Of a stretch of DNA of 64,000 bases, positions 46,481 through 58,454 are shown piece by piece. The notes below the pieces were generated by a model. That model was given only the letters and a program-made list of their open reading frames with translations. It was not told the DNA's origin and did not search any database. Position 1 is the first letter of the stretch. Every line of letters begins with the position of its first letter. A program made the translations under genes and the position numbers. The stretch covers positions 116,973,987 through 117,037,986 of the forward strand of contig NC_081185.1 in the NCBI RefSeq assembly GCF_029867415.1, in the 5' to 3' direction. Origin of the DNA: Vicia villosa (taxonomy: Eukaryota; Streptophyta; Magnoliopsida; Fabales; Fabaceae).

Positions 46481-49400
46481 TCACTCCTCTTCTTCAGCCT
46501 CTTCCAGCCAATTAACAAAAGGTTCGAGTGCCTTCACAAAGGTTTGCCTGTACCAGTTCCAAATTAGAAATTATAAGTAAGAACAAAGTATAGTGGCAAT
46601 GTTGATGACAGAAACAGTGAGTATATTTAACAATAACTGCATACCTTCCTTTGGGGTTTGCTCCTTTACGGAACCAATGGAGAATGGTATCTTCAGCCAG
46701 CACATCTTGTTCATAAAGAGATCTAATAATCTCAGGGAATAGCTTCATCAGTTTAGCATCCTCATAGCATTGCATCTGTACTTTGTACATCAGTTCCAGC
46801 TCAAGTTTTCCACTGGTGCAGAAGGTATTCAACAGTTCCGCCCATGTTTTTACCTTCATCATAGACAAAGTAATGTCATCAACATCTTTAACAAAGTAAA
46901 ATGCTACAAATCGGAATGAAAACGGAGAGGTTTTCTTGATAAGCAAACAGATGGAAACTCCAATCCCTAAAAGTTAGCACAATTATATAATCAAACTGTG
47001 TATACACTGTCTAAGAACTATCCACCTATCCATAACATGCTTAACTAAGCCCCCCACAATAATGCACGGTAAAGGACACAAGTTAACTTGACTATACGTT
47101 AACATGGATTTTCTATATACTAGTTATTACTGTTCAAAAAGAAACTAATGAACACATGGTTTAGGATAACAAAGTTAAAAATCTCAACTACAGCGTTGAT
47201 GAAAAATTCTGAAGTTACCTTGCGCAGGGCTGCATTTGCATTCTGTTGCTGATTTTTCCCTGACCACTGAACAGCATCCATTAAAACATCCCATAAGATC
47301 CGCACAATCTCAGTTTCTGGCAACTTAGCATCTCTAACCCGAAGCTTCACAGTCTCAATAACTTCAGATATATCAGCCTCCTCGGTTATCTGTGTTGTTA
47401 AAGCAGACTTCATTTCCTTTAGTGTCACCTCAAATATTTTCTTTTCATTATACTCCACCAGGGCAGTAAGTCCTTCCTTGCTAAAAAGTTGACAACGAAT
47501 AGGCGGATATAAGTTCCGTGATAGTTAACAGAGCAAATAAGGAATGATAAAACTGTCTACCACAGTAAAAAATGATAAATAGCAATTCAATCAGACATTC
47601 TTCTATCAATAACAGTGCTAGAAAAAGAAACTTCAAACTGATAAATAGAAAAATAAAAACTTTTGTTAACCGATTAGCAAATGATTAATCCAAGCAAATA
47701 AATATGATACAGCATATCCAGAAAACTTGAACTAAACCATGAGAAGGTATAACTGTGACACAATTTAGGTCAAGTACCCAACTTTCAAAAGGCATTAGAA
47801 TTTTGCAAATATTAATCGTTCAAAAAATGAGAAGATCAATGCTGTTAGAATTGCCAAAAGGAACATAAAATAGAAGAACTGTTGGCCTAGAGAAATTAAA
47901 TCAACAAAGATATAATTTACTTGAAGTATTACATATAAAGATATAGGTCCTTTTCACTAACAAGAATTACCTGAAATGCTCAGAGAAAGACTCGTTGGTT
48001 CTTTTTGCAGGGGGGAAAAAGACCAAAAGATTGTCCTCTATTTTTCCACGTTTCAGAATTGCAATCAGATCATCAAGGCTGTTGTCAATCAAATACTCCT
48101 TAAAGAAGTCAGTTATAAATGTCAGAACTAGCCCTTTGGCCACAAGATTATCCTTAAGAAGTGGTTGGAACACAGTCTCTGGTGGGAGACCAGAAAGCTT
48201 CTGGGAAAAGGCAAGTGCTGTGAAGATTGCCAACTTCTTCCTCTCATTTTCCTCAAAAAGCTCCAAGGACTGGAGGAATCTTCGCATGACATTTTCAAGG
48301 TTCTTGATGAGGAATGGCCTTCTCCGCAAAACCTTTTGTATGTAGATCACAGATCGTAAAATGACTTCACGTTTTGCCTCATACTCAATTATGGAGTAAG
48401 GATGGCGTTCCCCCTCATCGGGCTTGGTAGTTCCAGGTTGTGTGCGACCCCCAGTGAAAATAACCTACAGTAATGCAACAAGCAAGCAATAAATAATCCG
48501 TAGGACATTTATAAGCTGGATAGAAATCAACTAACAGTAGAACATCACAAGGAATCGAGAACATTGAAATTGAATGATGGCCTAACTGATTCTTTAGTAT
48601 TTAGTCAATGGAGTAAGAAAATTTAATAGTGTATTCCATGTCTTATTCAAATAAAAATTGCCATAATGGCAGAAGAACGTGAAGACTAACTAGCTTCAGA
48701 ACCCCTAGGAGAATGGTATAGAAGGAGTGGAAATATTTTACTTTTACAAAAAAGACAAACATATAATATAAGGACATAGATTTCAAGCTACAGCAGTACC
48801 TAGCAGGTGCTATAAAAATAAACATACCATGTCAGAGAAAAAAACCAGAGATAAAAAAATGTTTATACAGATTCAGGTTTTCAGGTAGCAGAAACCACTT
48901 TTAACACTAAACTATAATATTATTATATAACCGTAGAAGCATGAATATCATAATAACATGAACTATGCACCCAATTCTTTTACAATCATATCCAAAATAA
49001 GATTTCCACATAGAATATATAAAAATAAAAACATAATACTGATATAAACGGAGACAGAACAGATTACTGCAGAATTTAAGAAACTTGCCTCAAAAAAGGT
49101 GTCGCCGTATCTTGAGAAGTTGAGGTCAGAAGATTCAAGGCTTTTTGCAATAAGTTCCTAAAACATAAATTATTCAATCAGCTTTCCAAGTCAATCAAAA
49201 TGCAACAGTGTATGCAATACATACAACCAACAAATGAAAAGGATATAAAATGCAATAATAATATACCAGATCACCAGCATTATCCAAGTAAATCTGGACC
49301 ACTGCATCTGCAAATGCTGCAGGGTCCAGAGGCGCCGCAATGTTCCGTTTGCGGGTCTTAATCCGCGTGCCACTGGTAATTAAGAAAAACAACAAAATAA

Positions 49401-50463
49401 GAACCTCAAAACAGATTAGAAGAGTATAACATAAAAAGAAAAACACCTGCAAGAACTACATAATGATATCCATATATGTGAACTAAGAAATTGCATAAAA
49501 TTTTATGCAAAACAGTTAGCTAAGATGAAAAGAGTCTTCTAACTTTGAACAATAGGGTACAATAAAACTTAAGCCATTCACAAAGAATAAAACATTAGGT
49601 GGCTTCCCTGTCTAAGAAATTAAGGTGTGAATTATGAGTGCAAGATGGTCATCATTCAAATTTAGTTGACAGAAAACTCAATACAAAAATTCATAAAACC
49701 AACTATGTCATCACTATCATTATGTACTAATCAGTGTACCAAATATTTGACATCAGTATGTACTAAATAGTGTATCATGGAACAATAACAGTTTGTTCAA
49801 GTTCAAATTCCACAATTATATGAGCCATAATGACACTTGTGATTGTGACCCATGTGTTTCATTAATTTATTTTTTCATATATGATATATGACAACAGTAT
49901 AAAACATTATGAAGACAATCAACATAATTAGGAGTTGAATATGAAAATACTTACCCGAGAGTGGGTTTCTCCTTGGAGCTGCAAGAAAAATAATCAACAT
50001 TAGGATTGAATATGAAAAGTTAAAAATCAAACAATAATCAACACAAGGTTTACTAAATTAAACAGATTTCATTAAATTATTATTAATAATACAATTAAAC
50101 TGAACAAAAGATGTTCATGAACTGAAATGATAATCGATTTAAACCCACCATAACCTAAACTTATAAATCAATAAAAAGCGGTTGAAAGAAGACAAAAAAA
50201 TTACTTTTTTTTTAAAATCAATATGAATTAGGGTTAGTGAAAGAAAGGCGATTCTGGATCTAAGAAAACCTAATCAACGATAACTCTCTAGATCTAAGAA
50301 AATCATGACTAAAAAGAATGAAAAAAACGTTCTTTTTTGTAAAAACTGATTGGGGATTCTGAAAGAGATCGCGTAGCCATGGCGTAGATCGGAAAAATGA
50401 AAACCTAATTGAAAAATTAAAAACAATAAAAAGAATCAGAGGAAGAAAAATAGGATACCTCAT
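46481..50463 (-). CDS. 5MP: eIF5-mimic / BZW-type W2-domain protein
   Basis: Eight coding exons: 50459-50463, 49955-49978, 49267-49372, 49089-49157, 47971-48464, 47219-47480, 46645-46853, 46481-46547. They total 1236 bases, 411 aa plus TGA, the length I know for the plant BZW/5MP proteins. The start is split: ATGAG ends exon 1 and CTCC opens exon 2 (MSSKEKPTLGGTRIKTRKRN). The middle is an eIF4G-MIF4G-like helical region (FADAVVQIYLDNAGDL, RRRPFLIKNLENVMRRFLQS, KLAIFTALAFSQKLSGLPPE). The C-terminal W2 domain (about 235-411) keeps WAELLNTFCTSGK, DTILHWFRKG and the acidic-aromatic end PFVNWLEEAEEEE, which in eIF5 and eIF2B-epsilon binds eIF2 and eIF1A. Family role: competes with eIF5 in start-codon selection; plant function is inferred. 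Intron 4 is GC-AG; the others are GT-AG. Confidence 0.95.
48465..49088 (-). other. GC-AG intron of the W2-domain gene
   Basis: The donor after Glu68 reads GAG|GCAAGT and the acceptor reads CTGTAG|GTT. Joining there gives the expected FFE-VIFTGG in phase 0. The donor matches the strong AG|GCAAGT consensus of the minority GC-AG class. No GT donor nearby keeps the protein aligned. Confidence 0.88.
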
Positions 50464-50645
50464 AAACAAGGCGAATTGGGGTCGGAAGATCGGTGAGTCT
50501 TTGTTCGGTGGTTGTTGGTGAGAGGAGAAGTGGTGGAGAGAGAGAAAGAGAGGATGAAGAAGAGAAAGAAAAATGGAACAGAACTGAGTTCGGTCACGAA
50601 CACATACAGATATTTATCATCGTGAGTATATAATAGCCTAAAATA
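50464..50645 (-). promoter_or_regulatory. 5' leader and core promoter of the W2-domain gene
   Basis: On the minus strand, CTATTATATACTCACG (about 50618-50633) is a plausible TATA box. It is followed by a CT-rich tract complementary to the GAGA-rich 50515-50570, typical of plant leaders, and then exon 1. The first intron (49979-50458) lies between the five-base coding start and exon 2, an arrangement often linked with intron-enhanced expression; that last point is inference. Confidence 0.5.
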
Positions 50646-50859
50646 TAATTTCGATCCCTAATTTACCTATTTTACCATTTTTTTTATATTTTATTTAATA
50701 ATAAAAAATGTATGGTTAAAGTAAAAATTGTGAATTTCAAGAAAAAAATTATTTAATAAAAAAATGTGTTGATAATGTAAACCCTTTTGAGGATGTTGAT
50801 TCATTTGATCTTTGAGAGGAATATTTTGTAAGTTCAACACGCGAACATCAAGATGGTTC

Positions 50860-51490
50860 ATCTCAATCAAGAAATGTGTGTGGGAGTTTTCCCTAATGGT
50901 CTGAAAGACAGGTTTTCAACGAGTCTCTTCTGTGACAAAAATTATGGCACAGATCAAGTGTTACATAAAGGGTGAATATAGCAACACGGAAAAGAAGGCC
51001 AAAGATTAAAAAAAGTGTGGTTTAGAGGGTCTGACTCCTCTCAACAACAATATATAAGTCATTATATGTCAGTCGGGTGTGGCTCACACGATGGCAAATT
51101 TGGCGTGAAGTACTCCACACACATCATCAGCATTATCTCTCCCTCCAAACTCCTAAGTGAGAGGCCAAGAAGAACAAGTCAAACAAGTGGTGAAAATAGC
51201 ACAAAGTGAGGGCCAACATATACATGATTGTCATAAACTAAATAGAGAAATAAAGCATCTTATCTAAGAAGGTCGTTGAGAAAATATGTCCAGAAAACCT
51301 TTTAGCAATCATGGGGTAAGTATTGCCCTTCAGGGTGGGACCAACCCATAAGTCCTCGGTCTTTGAAGGATAAAGAGTCGGAAGAAGCAATTGAGTATAT
51401 AATGGTCTGTCGCACACTCAACACTATCGTTGGAGGAGAGAATTTAGTTCCTCACAAAGAATATACATGTGTCAAGTAAAGCAAATGGTA
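50860..51490 (+). pseudogene. Ty3/gypsy (Tat-like) gag remnant
   Basis: Translation in mixed frames gives FPNGLKDRFSTSLFCDKNYG, then IKCYIKGEYSNTEKKAKD, then a tail with HTLNTIVGG. These parallel the gag of Tat-lineage elements (F..GL....F..SL..., CY.KGEESNAEKR.RD, INTI.GG). Frameshifts and stops are many. The call rests on short motifs and order. Confidence 0.5.
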
Positions 51491-51639
51491 GACTTGCTTA
51501 TGCAATCAAAGTTGGTTCCCAAGCCATTTATAAGCTTTGTTTTTATTGTTTTTAAGAAAAAGAATTTATCGTTTATCGCCTACTTTAGTTCCATTTTTTT
51601 ATTTTAATTTGTTTTTTTAGTTTTCTCTATGTTTCAAGA

Positions 51640-52120
51640 GTTTTGGAAATGCGGTGACATAATCGAGTGGATAGAAATTGAATCGTAAAATACTGCATGA
51701 AGATTCATGGGAATTGGACAAGAGAGCAAAGTCAGCTACATTATTCAATTGACACTACGACCTAGCTGTAATGGCCCCAAAAGAGTCCTTCTACTTTTGG
51801 CATTCAGAGCTGAAGGCATTACAGCCTAACTGTAATAGCCATTACGGTTGTAATGGTTCCACCGAGCATTAAATTATCTGATTTTGAGTAGTTTTATTTT
51901 CTCCGTTTCCACTTCTCACATTGGTTACAATTTGTTATTAAACCTCCCAATTATTGTCATTTTTTATATGTCTGAGTCTATATAAAGCACTGTAAAACTC
52001 AGAACGAGAGGCATATTACCCATTCTAAATTTCTGCATAGTTTAAGTTTATATTTCTCTGCATTTTCAAATTATGCAAAAACCCCACTAACGAACGTACT
52101 GCTGTAACTTCTTTGATTAA
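51640..52120 (+). mobile_element. LTR-like segment with TATA box
   Basis: GTCTATATAAAGCACTG (about 51978-51994) is a strong TATA-box context, followed by a short leader and no ORF. The preceding text has duplicated CTAACTGTAATAGCC / CTAGCTGTAATGGCC words. It lies just after the gag remnant. LTR ends were not found, so it could be an unrelated promoter fossil. Confidence 0.35.
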
Positions 52121-52719
52121 AATTATGTTTTCTTTTAACTTAAAATGTGTGAGTAGTTATATCTAAATTTAGGACCACGAGGACTATTTATACGACATAT
52201 CTCATGTAAACTCTTAATTTCATGTCTATCAACGATAAATTATGTGTTTGCTTTGGTCTTTTAAGGTCTAATGCGTGTGTATGTGTGCACGAAAATAGAT
52301 ATATACTTAGATATTTGTCGTATACTTAGAGGATATGACTGATATCCTAAATAAAAAGACTGCACAGCTAAACTAAGGTTATGAAAGTGTCTCTGGTTTA
52401 ACTAAGAAAAAGCTCTTTTAGAAAATAGTCAATCTTAAAGAATTCTGAACAAATGAATTATGCTACTAAAATAGGTAATTAATTGGTTCAGTACAATATC
52501 ATACGCCGTCAATATGAGGTACAGTCATTTTTATCTATTTATGAATGCAATACATGAATTCTCATAACATGTAAATAACAAGAGTTTGCATGAGCGAGTC
52601 AAAGGCGAAAATCATATTTCTAAGTATTTTTTTATAAATATTTCAGTCAATCTAAAACCACTTCAATCAAATTAATCATCATCTTAGCTACTTAACGAAT
52701 TAAGAGAATATGGTACTCC
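52121..52719. other. Unassigned AT-rich DNA
   Basis: No gene, repeat boundary or structured element recognised. Confidence 0.5.
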
Positions 52720-55700
52720 AAATAATCCTCATTGAAACGATACATTTATACTACTCTGATAGAATATTGATCTTGTGACCTATCAAGTTTTTGGCACCAT
52801 TGTTGGAGACTAGTTTTATGATATACACACTCATAAATTACTTTTATCTCAAAACAAACGAGAGAGTTATATGATGGAATTTGTGATACCACTGACAGGA
52901 TGCTTGCTTTAACCCATAAATGAGTTTGGTCAATTTGCAAAATTTGGATCTCCGAACATAAAGTTTTCTGGTTACACCATATAAATCATTTGATCAATGT
53001 TTCCATTAAGAAATGTCGTTTTGACATTCATTTGACAGAGGTCTAGGTCATAATGTGCAACAAGAGTCATGATTCTCCTAAAAGGGTCTTTTGATGAAAC
53101 CAGAGTGATGATCTCTTTCAAGTCAATCCCTACCTTTAGTATATAACTCTTGGATACAAGAAGAGCCTTATACCCTTCAACATTACCTTTGGAATCCCTT
53201 TTGGTCTTAAAATCCATTTGCAACCAATAGGTTTCACACCTTCAAGTAATGAGACAACCCACTTTTATGAATTTGGATCTCCTAGGGCTTAAAGAAAATT
53301 GATTGGATCATTTTTTATCATGATAACATTTTCCTCATGTTCCTGCAGAAATACAATGTAGTCATTCGTAACATCATTTTTTATTTCTCTTTGGATTGTC
53401 GCAATGACACTAGTTCGTGAAGCATTGGTTCTTGAGGCGTTGGTTCTTGAGGATCTTGATTTTGTTCTTCAGTATCAATTGTTACATCTATGGATGGCAA
53501 AAATATTCATACCCGCGGATAAAATCCATCACGGGTACGGGACGGGTAGTTTAATAGATATCCACAAATAAAATAAATTGATATTTAAATACTCGTTTAT
53601 TAATGGATATGGATACATGTTTATGTTACTCGTACCCGCATATATCCGTATTCGTTAATAAATTATGAAAATTACTTAAATATTATTAATTTATTATACT
53701 TTATCTTTTCATCTTCTAAAAAACTAAAAAACTAGTCTCCTCATATTTATATTTTTTGAAGTTTTATATGAAGAAACCCTTTATATTGTATACAAATTTT
53801 ATAGGTCATTTCATATTTAAGCTTCTTATATACTCCATACCGCACTTCAACGATTCCACCATCCAACCAACCAGTATCGCTCTTTTCTCGTCCAACTAGA
53901 GTCATCCTTTCTACTTCTCATTTATCCGCTCTTCCACCATAAATGACAATCACAATATTATTATTTTTTGTTAAAAATGAAATGTATGAAATATTATGCT
54001 TTGGTGAAAATGAAATAAATAAATTTGATAAAATTTTGTTGTTAAAATAAGAGAGATTTGTATGAATGTTATGTGATAATAACGTCTTGTATCTTTAAAA
54101 GAAACTGAAAATATTTTTTTCAAAACATAATTTTATAAAAATGGTGTTAACCATGGATATATGTAAATATTTGTGGATACCTTAGAATCTGTAAATTACT
54201 CGTTTATCGGATATCCGCACGGATATAGGGCGTATATGGATATCATATTTATCCAACGGGGCGGACACGGATATCATACTATCTATTCCCATGGATATCC
54301 ATTTGCATCCCTAGTTACATCTCGAATGGGCGTTTGAATGACTGTGTCTTCAAGATATTTAGAATTTGCGTCGTCATAAGCAAATGCATCGATCGGTCAT
54401 GGAATTAAAGCTAATTATTCCTTAAAATCAATGTCTTTAACTTTATCTGTCCCTCAAACTCAATATCCTCAAAGAATGTGGCAGTTCTTATCTCAAAAGT
54501 TGTCTTTAATTTGGGATCATAAAACTTATAGTCCATTGACCGTTCATATTAACTAATGAAGTAATTGCTCCCTATTTGAGGATCTAGTTTCTTTTCATTT
54601 GATCTATAAGATATGGCCTCAGTCGGACATCCCTGTATATGAAAGTGATTTAGGTTAGGCATTTTGCTTATCCAAAGCTCATAAGGTGTTTTGGCAGTTG
54701 CTTTAGTGCCTCTTCCCATAGTGAGTATGGTAATGACATAGCATACTTCTTACTATATCCTTAAGAGTTTGTTTTCGTCCTTCAGTTATACCATTCATGC
54801 TAGCTGACTCTTCCATGGTGTATTGTGGAACAATTTTGCACTCCTCTAAGTACTTGGTAAATGTATAATGATGTTGTTCACCAGAATCGTCATATCTGCT
54901 GTAATATTCCCCACCACAGTCAGATCTTACATTTTATTATTTTGTTAATTTGGTTATCAACTTCAACCCGAATGACTTAAACATGTCCAACGATTACGTC
55001 TTTTCATGTATAAGAAATCAGTATTCATATATAGAGTAATCGTCTATAAATGATATAAAGTACTATTGGCCATTCCAAAGATGGTGTTGAAAATGGCCCA
55101 CAAATATTTGTATGTATCAATCCTAAGATATATGTAGCTCTATACACACCTGATTTCTTTTGTTTGGTATGTTTAACCTTAATGTATTTAACACAGACAT
55201 TTAAGTCGCTAAAGTCAATGGATTCAATTATCCCATCCGACACAAGTCGATAAACTCTATTTTTAGAGACATGACCTGGACGTTAGTACCACATGATTTC
55301 ATATTTAGGGTTTGATTATAAGAAACATTAGTATTAAGAAAATATAGATTGTTGTCGTCATAAGAGTATTAATTCCAACAATTTGAATTAATAGATATTT
55401 TGAATTGATTGTTTCCAAAAGAATATTCATAACTAAATTTGTCCAAATAAGGAACATAAACTAATTTCGTCTAAACAACATTACAACAAAGTATCCAATA
55501 AATCCAAATAATGACCAATACTTAATAACAACCTATAATGCCATATTGCATATACTTATACCTATTTGCCATCTCCTACATAAATGTGTCTTTCAGCATC
55601 ATCTGACTTTCAATGACTCGTGCAACCTTGCATTAAAACACTGATGTTAGTAATAGCAACATAATCTACCCACTAAGTGTTTCTAGGTATTGAAGCTAAA

Positions 55701-56370
55701 ATTACCTTAGAACGGATCAGAGAAAGAAACATACATTTCTTTTCACGCTAAGCATGATACTCAGGACATTCCTTCTTGACATGTCCATTCATGCAACAAA
55801 AGAAATAACCATCATCCTTATTTTGCTTCTTTTGTATCAGACCCTCAGCAACTTCATTTTTACATTCTTATATTTCTTCCTTGTGACATTGTTTTTAGAG
55901 GTACTTTCCAAGAAAACACTCTCCATCCTATCTAGCTTTATCATCTCTTATTCTTGCACACAGTATAAAATGAGCTCGTTAAGAGACCACTTTTCCTTTT
56001 GAATATTATAACTTATTTTACATTAACTAAATTATGCATAATATATATTAGGTCCAAATGCACGAGTAGATCATTTGATAGCTCAAGCTTTAATGACTTA
56101 ATTTTGGAAGCGATGTTAGACATTTTCATGATATACTCTCTTATGTTTCTTTTGCCTTTATACTTTATATAAATCAAATGTTGAAGGAGTGTGCTTGTTT
56201 CTGCCTTATCGCTTTTAGCAAAACGCTTTTCAATTTCAACAAGCAAATCCTTAGAACTTGTTATTTCTTCATGTTTATATAGTACACTAAATTCCTCTAA
56301 ATTGTAACCCTTTATGATCATGAGACTCATTTGATTAAAGCGGTCACACTTCACATAGAAACCACTAACA
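52720..56370 (-). pseudogene. Decayed Ty1/copia gag-pol interrupted by a hAT insertion
   Basis: On the minus strand the copia order is kept: gag at 56354-55900 (FAKSDKAETSTLLQHLIYIK, then REYIMKMSNIASKIKSLKLE); a knuckle near 55800 (FFCCMNGHVKKEC, whose first Cys is Tyr); a GAG-pre-integrase and integrase start at 55243-55025 (IHTNICGPF, where the first catalytic Asp is Asn); the integrase core near 54920-54780 (VRSDCGGEYYSRYD, then NGITEGRxQT); and RT at 53223-52750 (FKTKRDSKGNVEGYKALLVS, DLCQMNVKTTFLNGNIDQMI, HLWVKAS). Many stops and shifts. A hAT element splits integrase from RT at 53490-54314. LTRs and RNase H were not found. Confidence 0.85.
53490..54314. mobile_element. Non-autonomous hAT element with perfect 8-bp target duplication
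   Basis: TTACATCT stands at 53482-53489 and again at 54315-54322, directly flanking an 825-bp insert in the copia remnant. The ends ATGGATGGCAAA and the reverse complement of the right end TAGGGATGCAAA are imperfect inverted repeats. Subterminal regions are rich in CGGGTACGGG and GGATATCC-type words in both orientations, as in plant hAT-derived repeats. No transposase frame. Confidence 0.88.
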
Positions 56371-56736
56371 TTTATAATTTCTTATAAGTAATATTCACAA
56401 AAGAGGTTACTTTAGTGACTTTTCATTTCAATTGACTAGTTTAAAATATTAAACGATTTTATTAAATACAAATCATAACTTCTGATTTCTACGACTTTCA
56501 AGATTTTAAATCTAGTTTCTAATTTACCAAGCCATAACCCTTAATGCTACCGAATCAGATACATGTTTAACTTCTGATTCCGAAGGTTTTTGAGAATCTA
56601 CGCTCGTTTTTCAATTGCATCACCCATTACTTCCTCTTATCTCATAATTGAGAAAAGAGAAAACAAGTATTTGTGACATTCGGTTCAGTTAACCACCGTT
56701 CAACTTTGATCTTTCATCGCCAATATCTTTAGTTCC
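56371..56736. other. Unassigned DNA between copia gag and inverted Tat LTR
   Basis: Noncoding; may contain the degraded 5' leader of the minus-strand copia element. No boundary seen. Confidence 0.4.
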
Positions 56737-57299
56737 TGTCACGGTGCAAAAAATATCTAAGCGTAAGGCAAACTCGAAATACAACAGAGTCGACAGCAAA
56801 CTTTATTAATTCCAAAGGAAAAGGAAAATATCGATAAAACATGTGAAAGAAAAGAAAAATGGTCATCACAACCAGAAGCGGGTTCGAGAGTCGGTTATGC
56901 AAGTGGAAAGTATTAGCACCCCTCACATCCATTGTACTCAACAGGACCCGTTTAGTTAGTTTTGCAAATGAGTGTTAGCGTGATGTCGTTTGTGATCTTC
57001 TACTTATTGAGCGAGAAAAAGAACGAAAAGGTTTTTAGGTTTTTTATTATTGTGCTCACCAAGATTTCAAAATTATGTGCCTACGTATTTTTCAACTACA
57101 ATAGGAAAATCAGAGCTCCATAGTTCATGGTAGAAAACCACACAATTTTTTGTTAATTTTAAAGAGTGTTCTTAAATCACGTTGAGCGGTTAAACATTGC
57201 TTGTTGCTCGCTCTTGGAGGCTGAAATGTTGGTTTAGTTCGCATCAAAATGGATTAAGCATACTCTTCTCTAAAAGGTTTTCGGAGACGCGCTATTGTG

Positions 57300-57700
57300 A
57301 AAAAAAAGGTCGAGGTTGATTTTAAATGGAGACGAGTATTTAATTATGGAGCTCTACAACAGTATCCAAATACTCGGGAAAGGATGAGGCTTACGCCCAA
57401 TTACTTTTTTTTCATCAATTTTTTTTAGGAAAAGTGTGAGGCGAATACAATAATTGTTTCTTAACGAAAGACAAACATTCACACAGTGAGTTCTACAACA
57501 ATATCTGAATACTCAGGGGGGAGAGGCCTACTCCCAATTAATCTTTTTTCATGTTGTGAAAGAACGGACTGAATACATTTAAGTTATCGTGTTTTAATTA
57601 GGAAGACAAGTACTCTAACAATGAGCCTTTCGACAATGTCCAAGTATTTGGAAAAGGAAGAGAGCTATGGCTAATCACTCTCTTTTTCATTCCCATTTAT
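57300..57700. repeat. Three diverged repeats of about 137 bp in the inverted LTR
   Basis: GAGCTCTACAACAGTATCC (57349), GAGTTCTACAACAATATCTG (57488) and GAGCCTTTCGACAATGTCC (57623) each lead into A(A/G)TACTCGG(G)...GG(A/G)AGAGG and CCCAATTA / GCTAATCA text, then a T-rich TTTTTCAT run. Confidence 0.75.
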
Positions 57701-57784
57701 TATGAAAAGCTTTTGAGAACGAACAACTTGATGTTAGTTAAAGTGTTCAAGTGATTTATGATAGATTGGTGTGATCGAGAAAAA

Positions 57785-57870
57785 AATACTTGACGTTGGA
57801 TCAAGCACTTTGCAATACGTTCGGTTGAATTAGATTTGGGGAAAAACGCTTGACGTTGGATCAAGCTTAA
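57785..57870. repeat. 60-bp-spaced duplication of CTTGACGTTGGATCAAGC
   Basis: ACTTGACGTTGGATCAAGC at about 57788 and GCTTGACGTTGGATCAAGC at about 57848, exactly 60 bases apart. The word carries a weak inverted repeat (CTTGA...TCAAG). Confidence 0.85.
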
Positions 57871-58454
57871 TTTTGTTATTTTTTTTAAATAGTTTGTTTT
57901 AATCTCTAATTATTACTAAGTTAAGACAATAAAATTAAACAACAAAAAGACAAGCAATAAAATATTACAACTCAAGGGTGGGATAACATTTTGCCAAATG
58001 GGGAATAACACCAATAAAATAGTAAAATAAAAATAAAATAAGCAATAGAAATAAAATCACACAACAAACAAGAAAGAAAAAGTATTTGTGGCCTAATAAA
58101 TGACAAATGATGATTGTTTAGATTTAATTGAAATAATCAAATTAACTAAGTTAATTAATCAAATTAATAAAAAATAATCAATAAAGGATTAATCAAATTA
58201 AATTTAACTAATCAACTAAATTAATTAAAATTAAATAAAGGGATTAACTAAATAAACTAAAAACAATTAATTTAACTAAATTATTAAAACAAAAGGAAAA
58301 TAAAAAGACATAAAAAACAAACGGGCCAAAAAAACAAAGCCCATACTAAAGAAATTAGCCAAAAGGGTTTAAGGAGCAATCTGGAGGGTGAGGATATGAT
58401 TGGGCGAAGGCCCAAAAGGTGCTAAGCCCAGATTTAGAGTCAAAATAGTTAACC

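Larger units (their letters stand above)
56737..58454 (-). mobile_element. Ogre/Tat-type LTR end region, minus orientation
   Basis: On the minus strand, GGGGTGCTAATACTTTCCAC and TTGCATAACC (about 56895-56925) match the block GGTGCTTACACCTTCCCTTT...GTATAACC of the plus-strand LTR at 9193-9222. Then AATAAAGTTTGCTGTCGACTC (56785-56805) parallels AAAAGTTGGTGACGACTC before the 9307 gag. The minus-strand LTR end is therefore near 56795 and its body extends to higher coordinates. The far end was not located. Confidence 0.55.

Noticed and set aside
47995..48359. Plus-strand frames of 116 and 64 codons
   Set aside because: Antisense shadows of exon 5 of the W2-domain gene.
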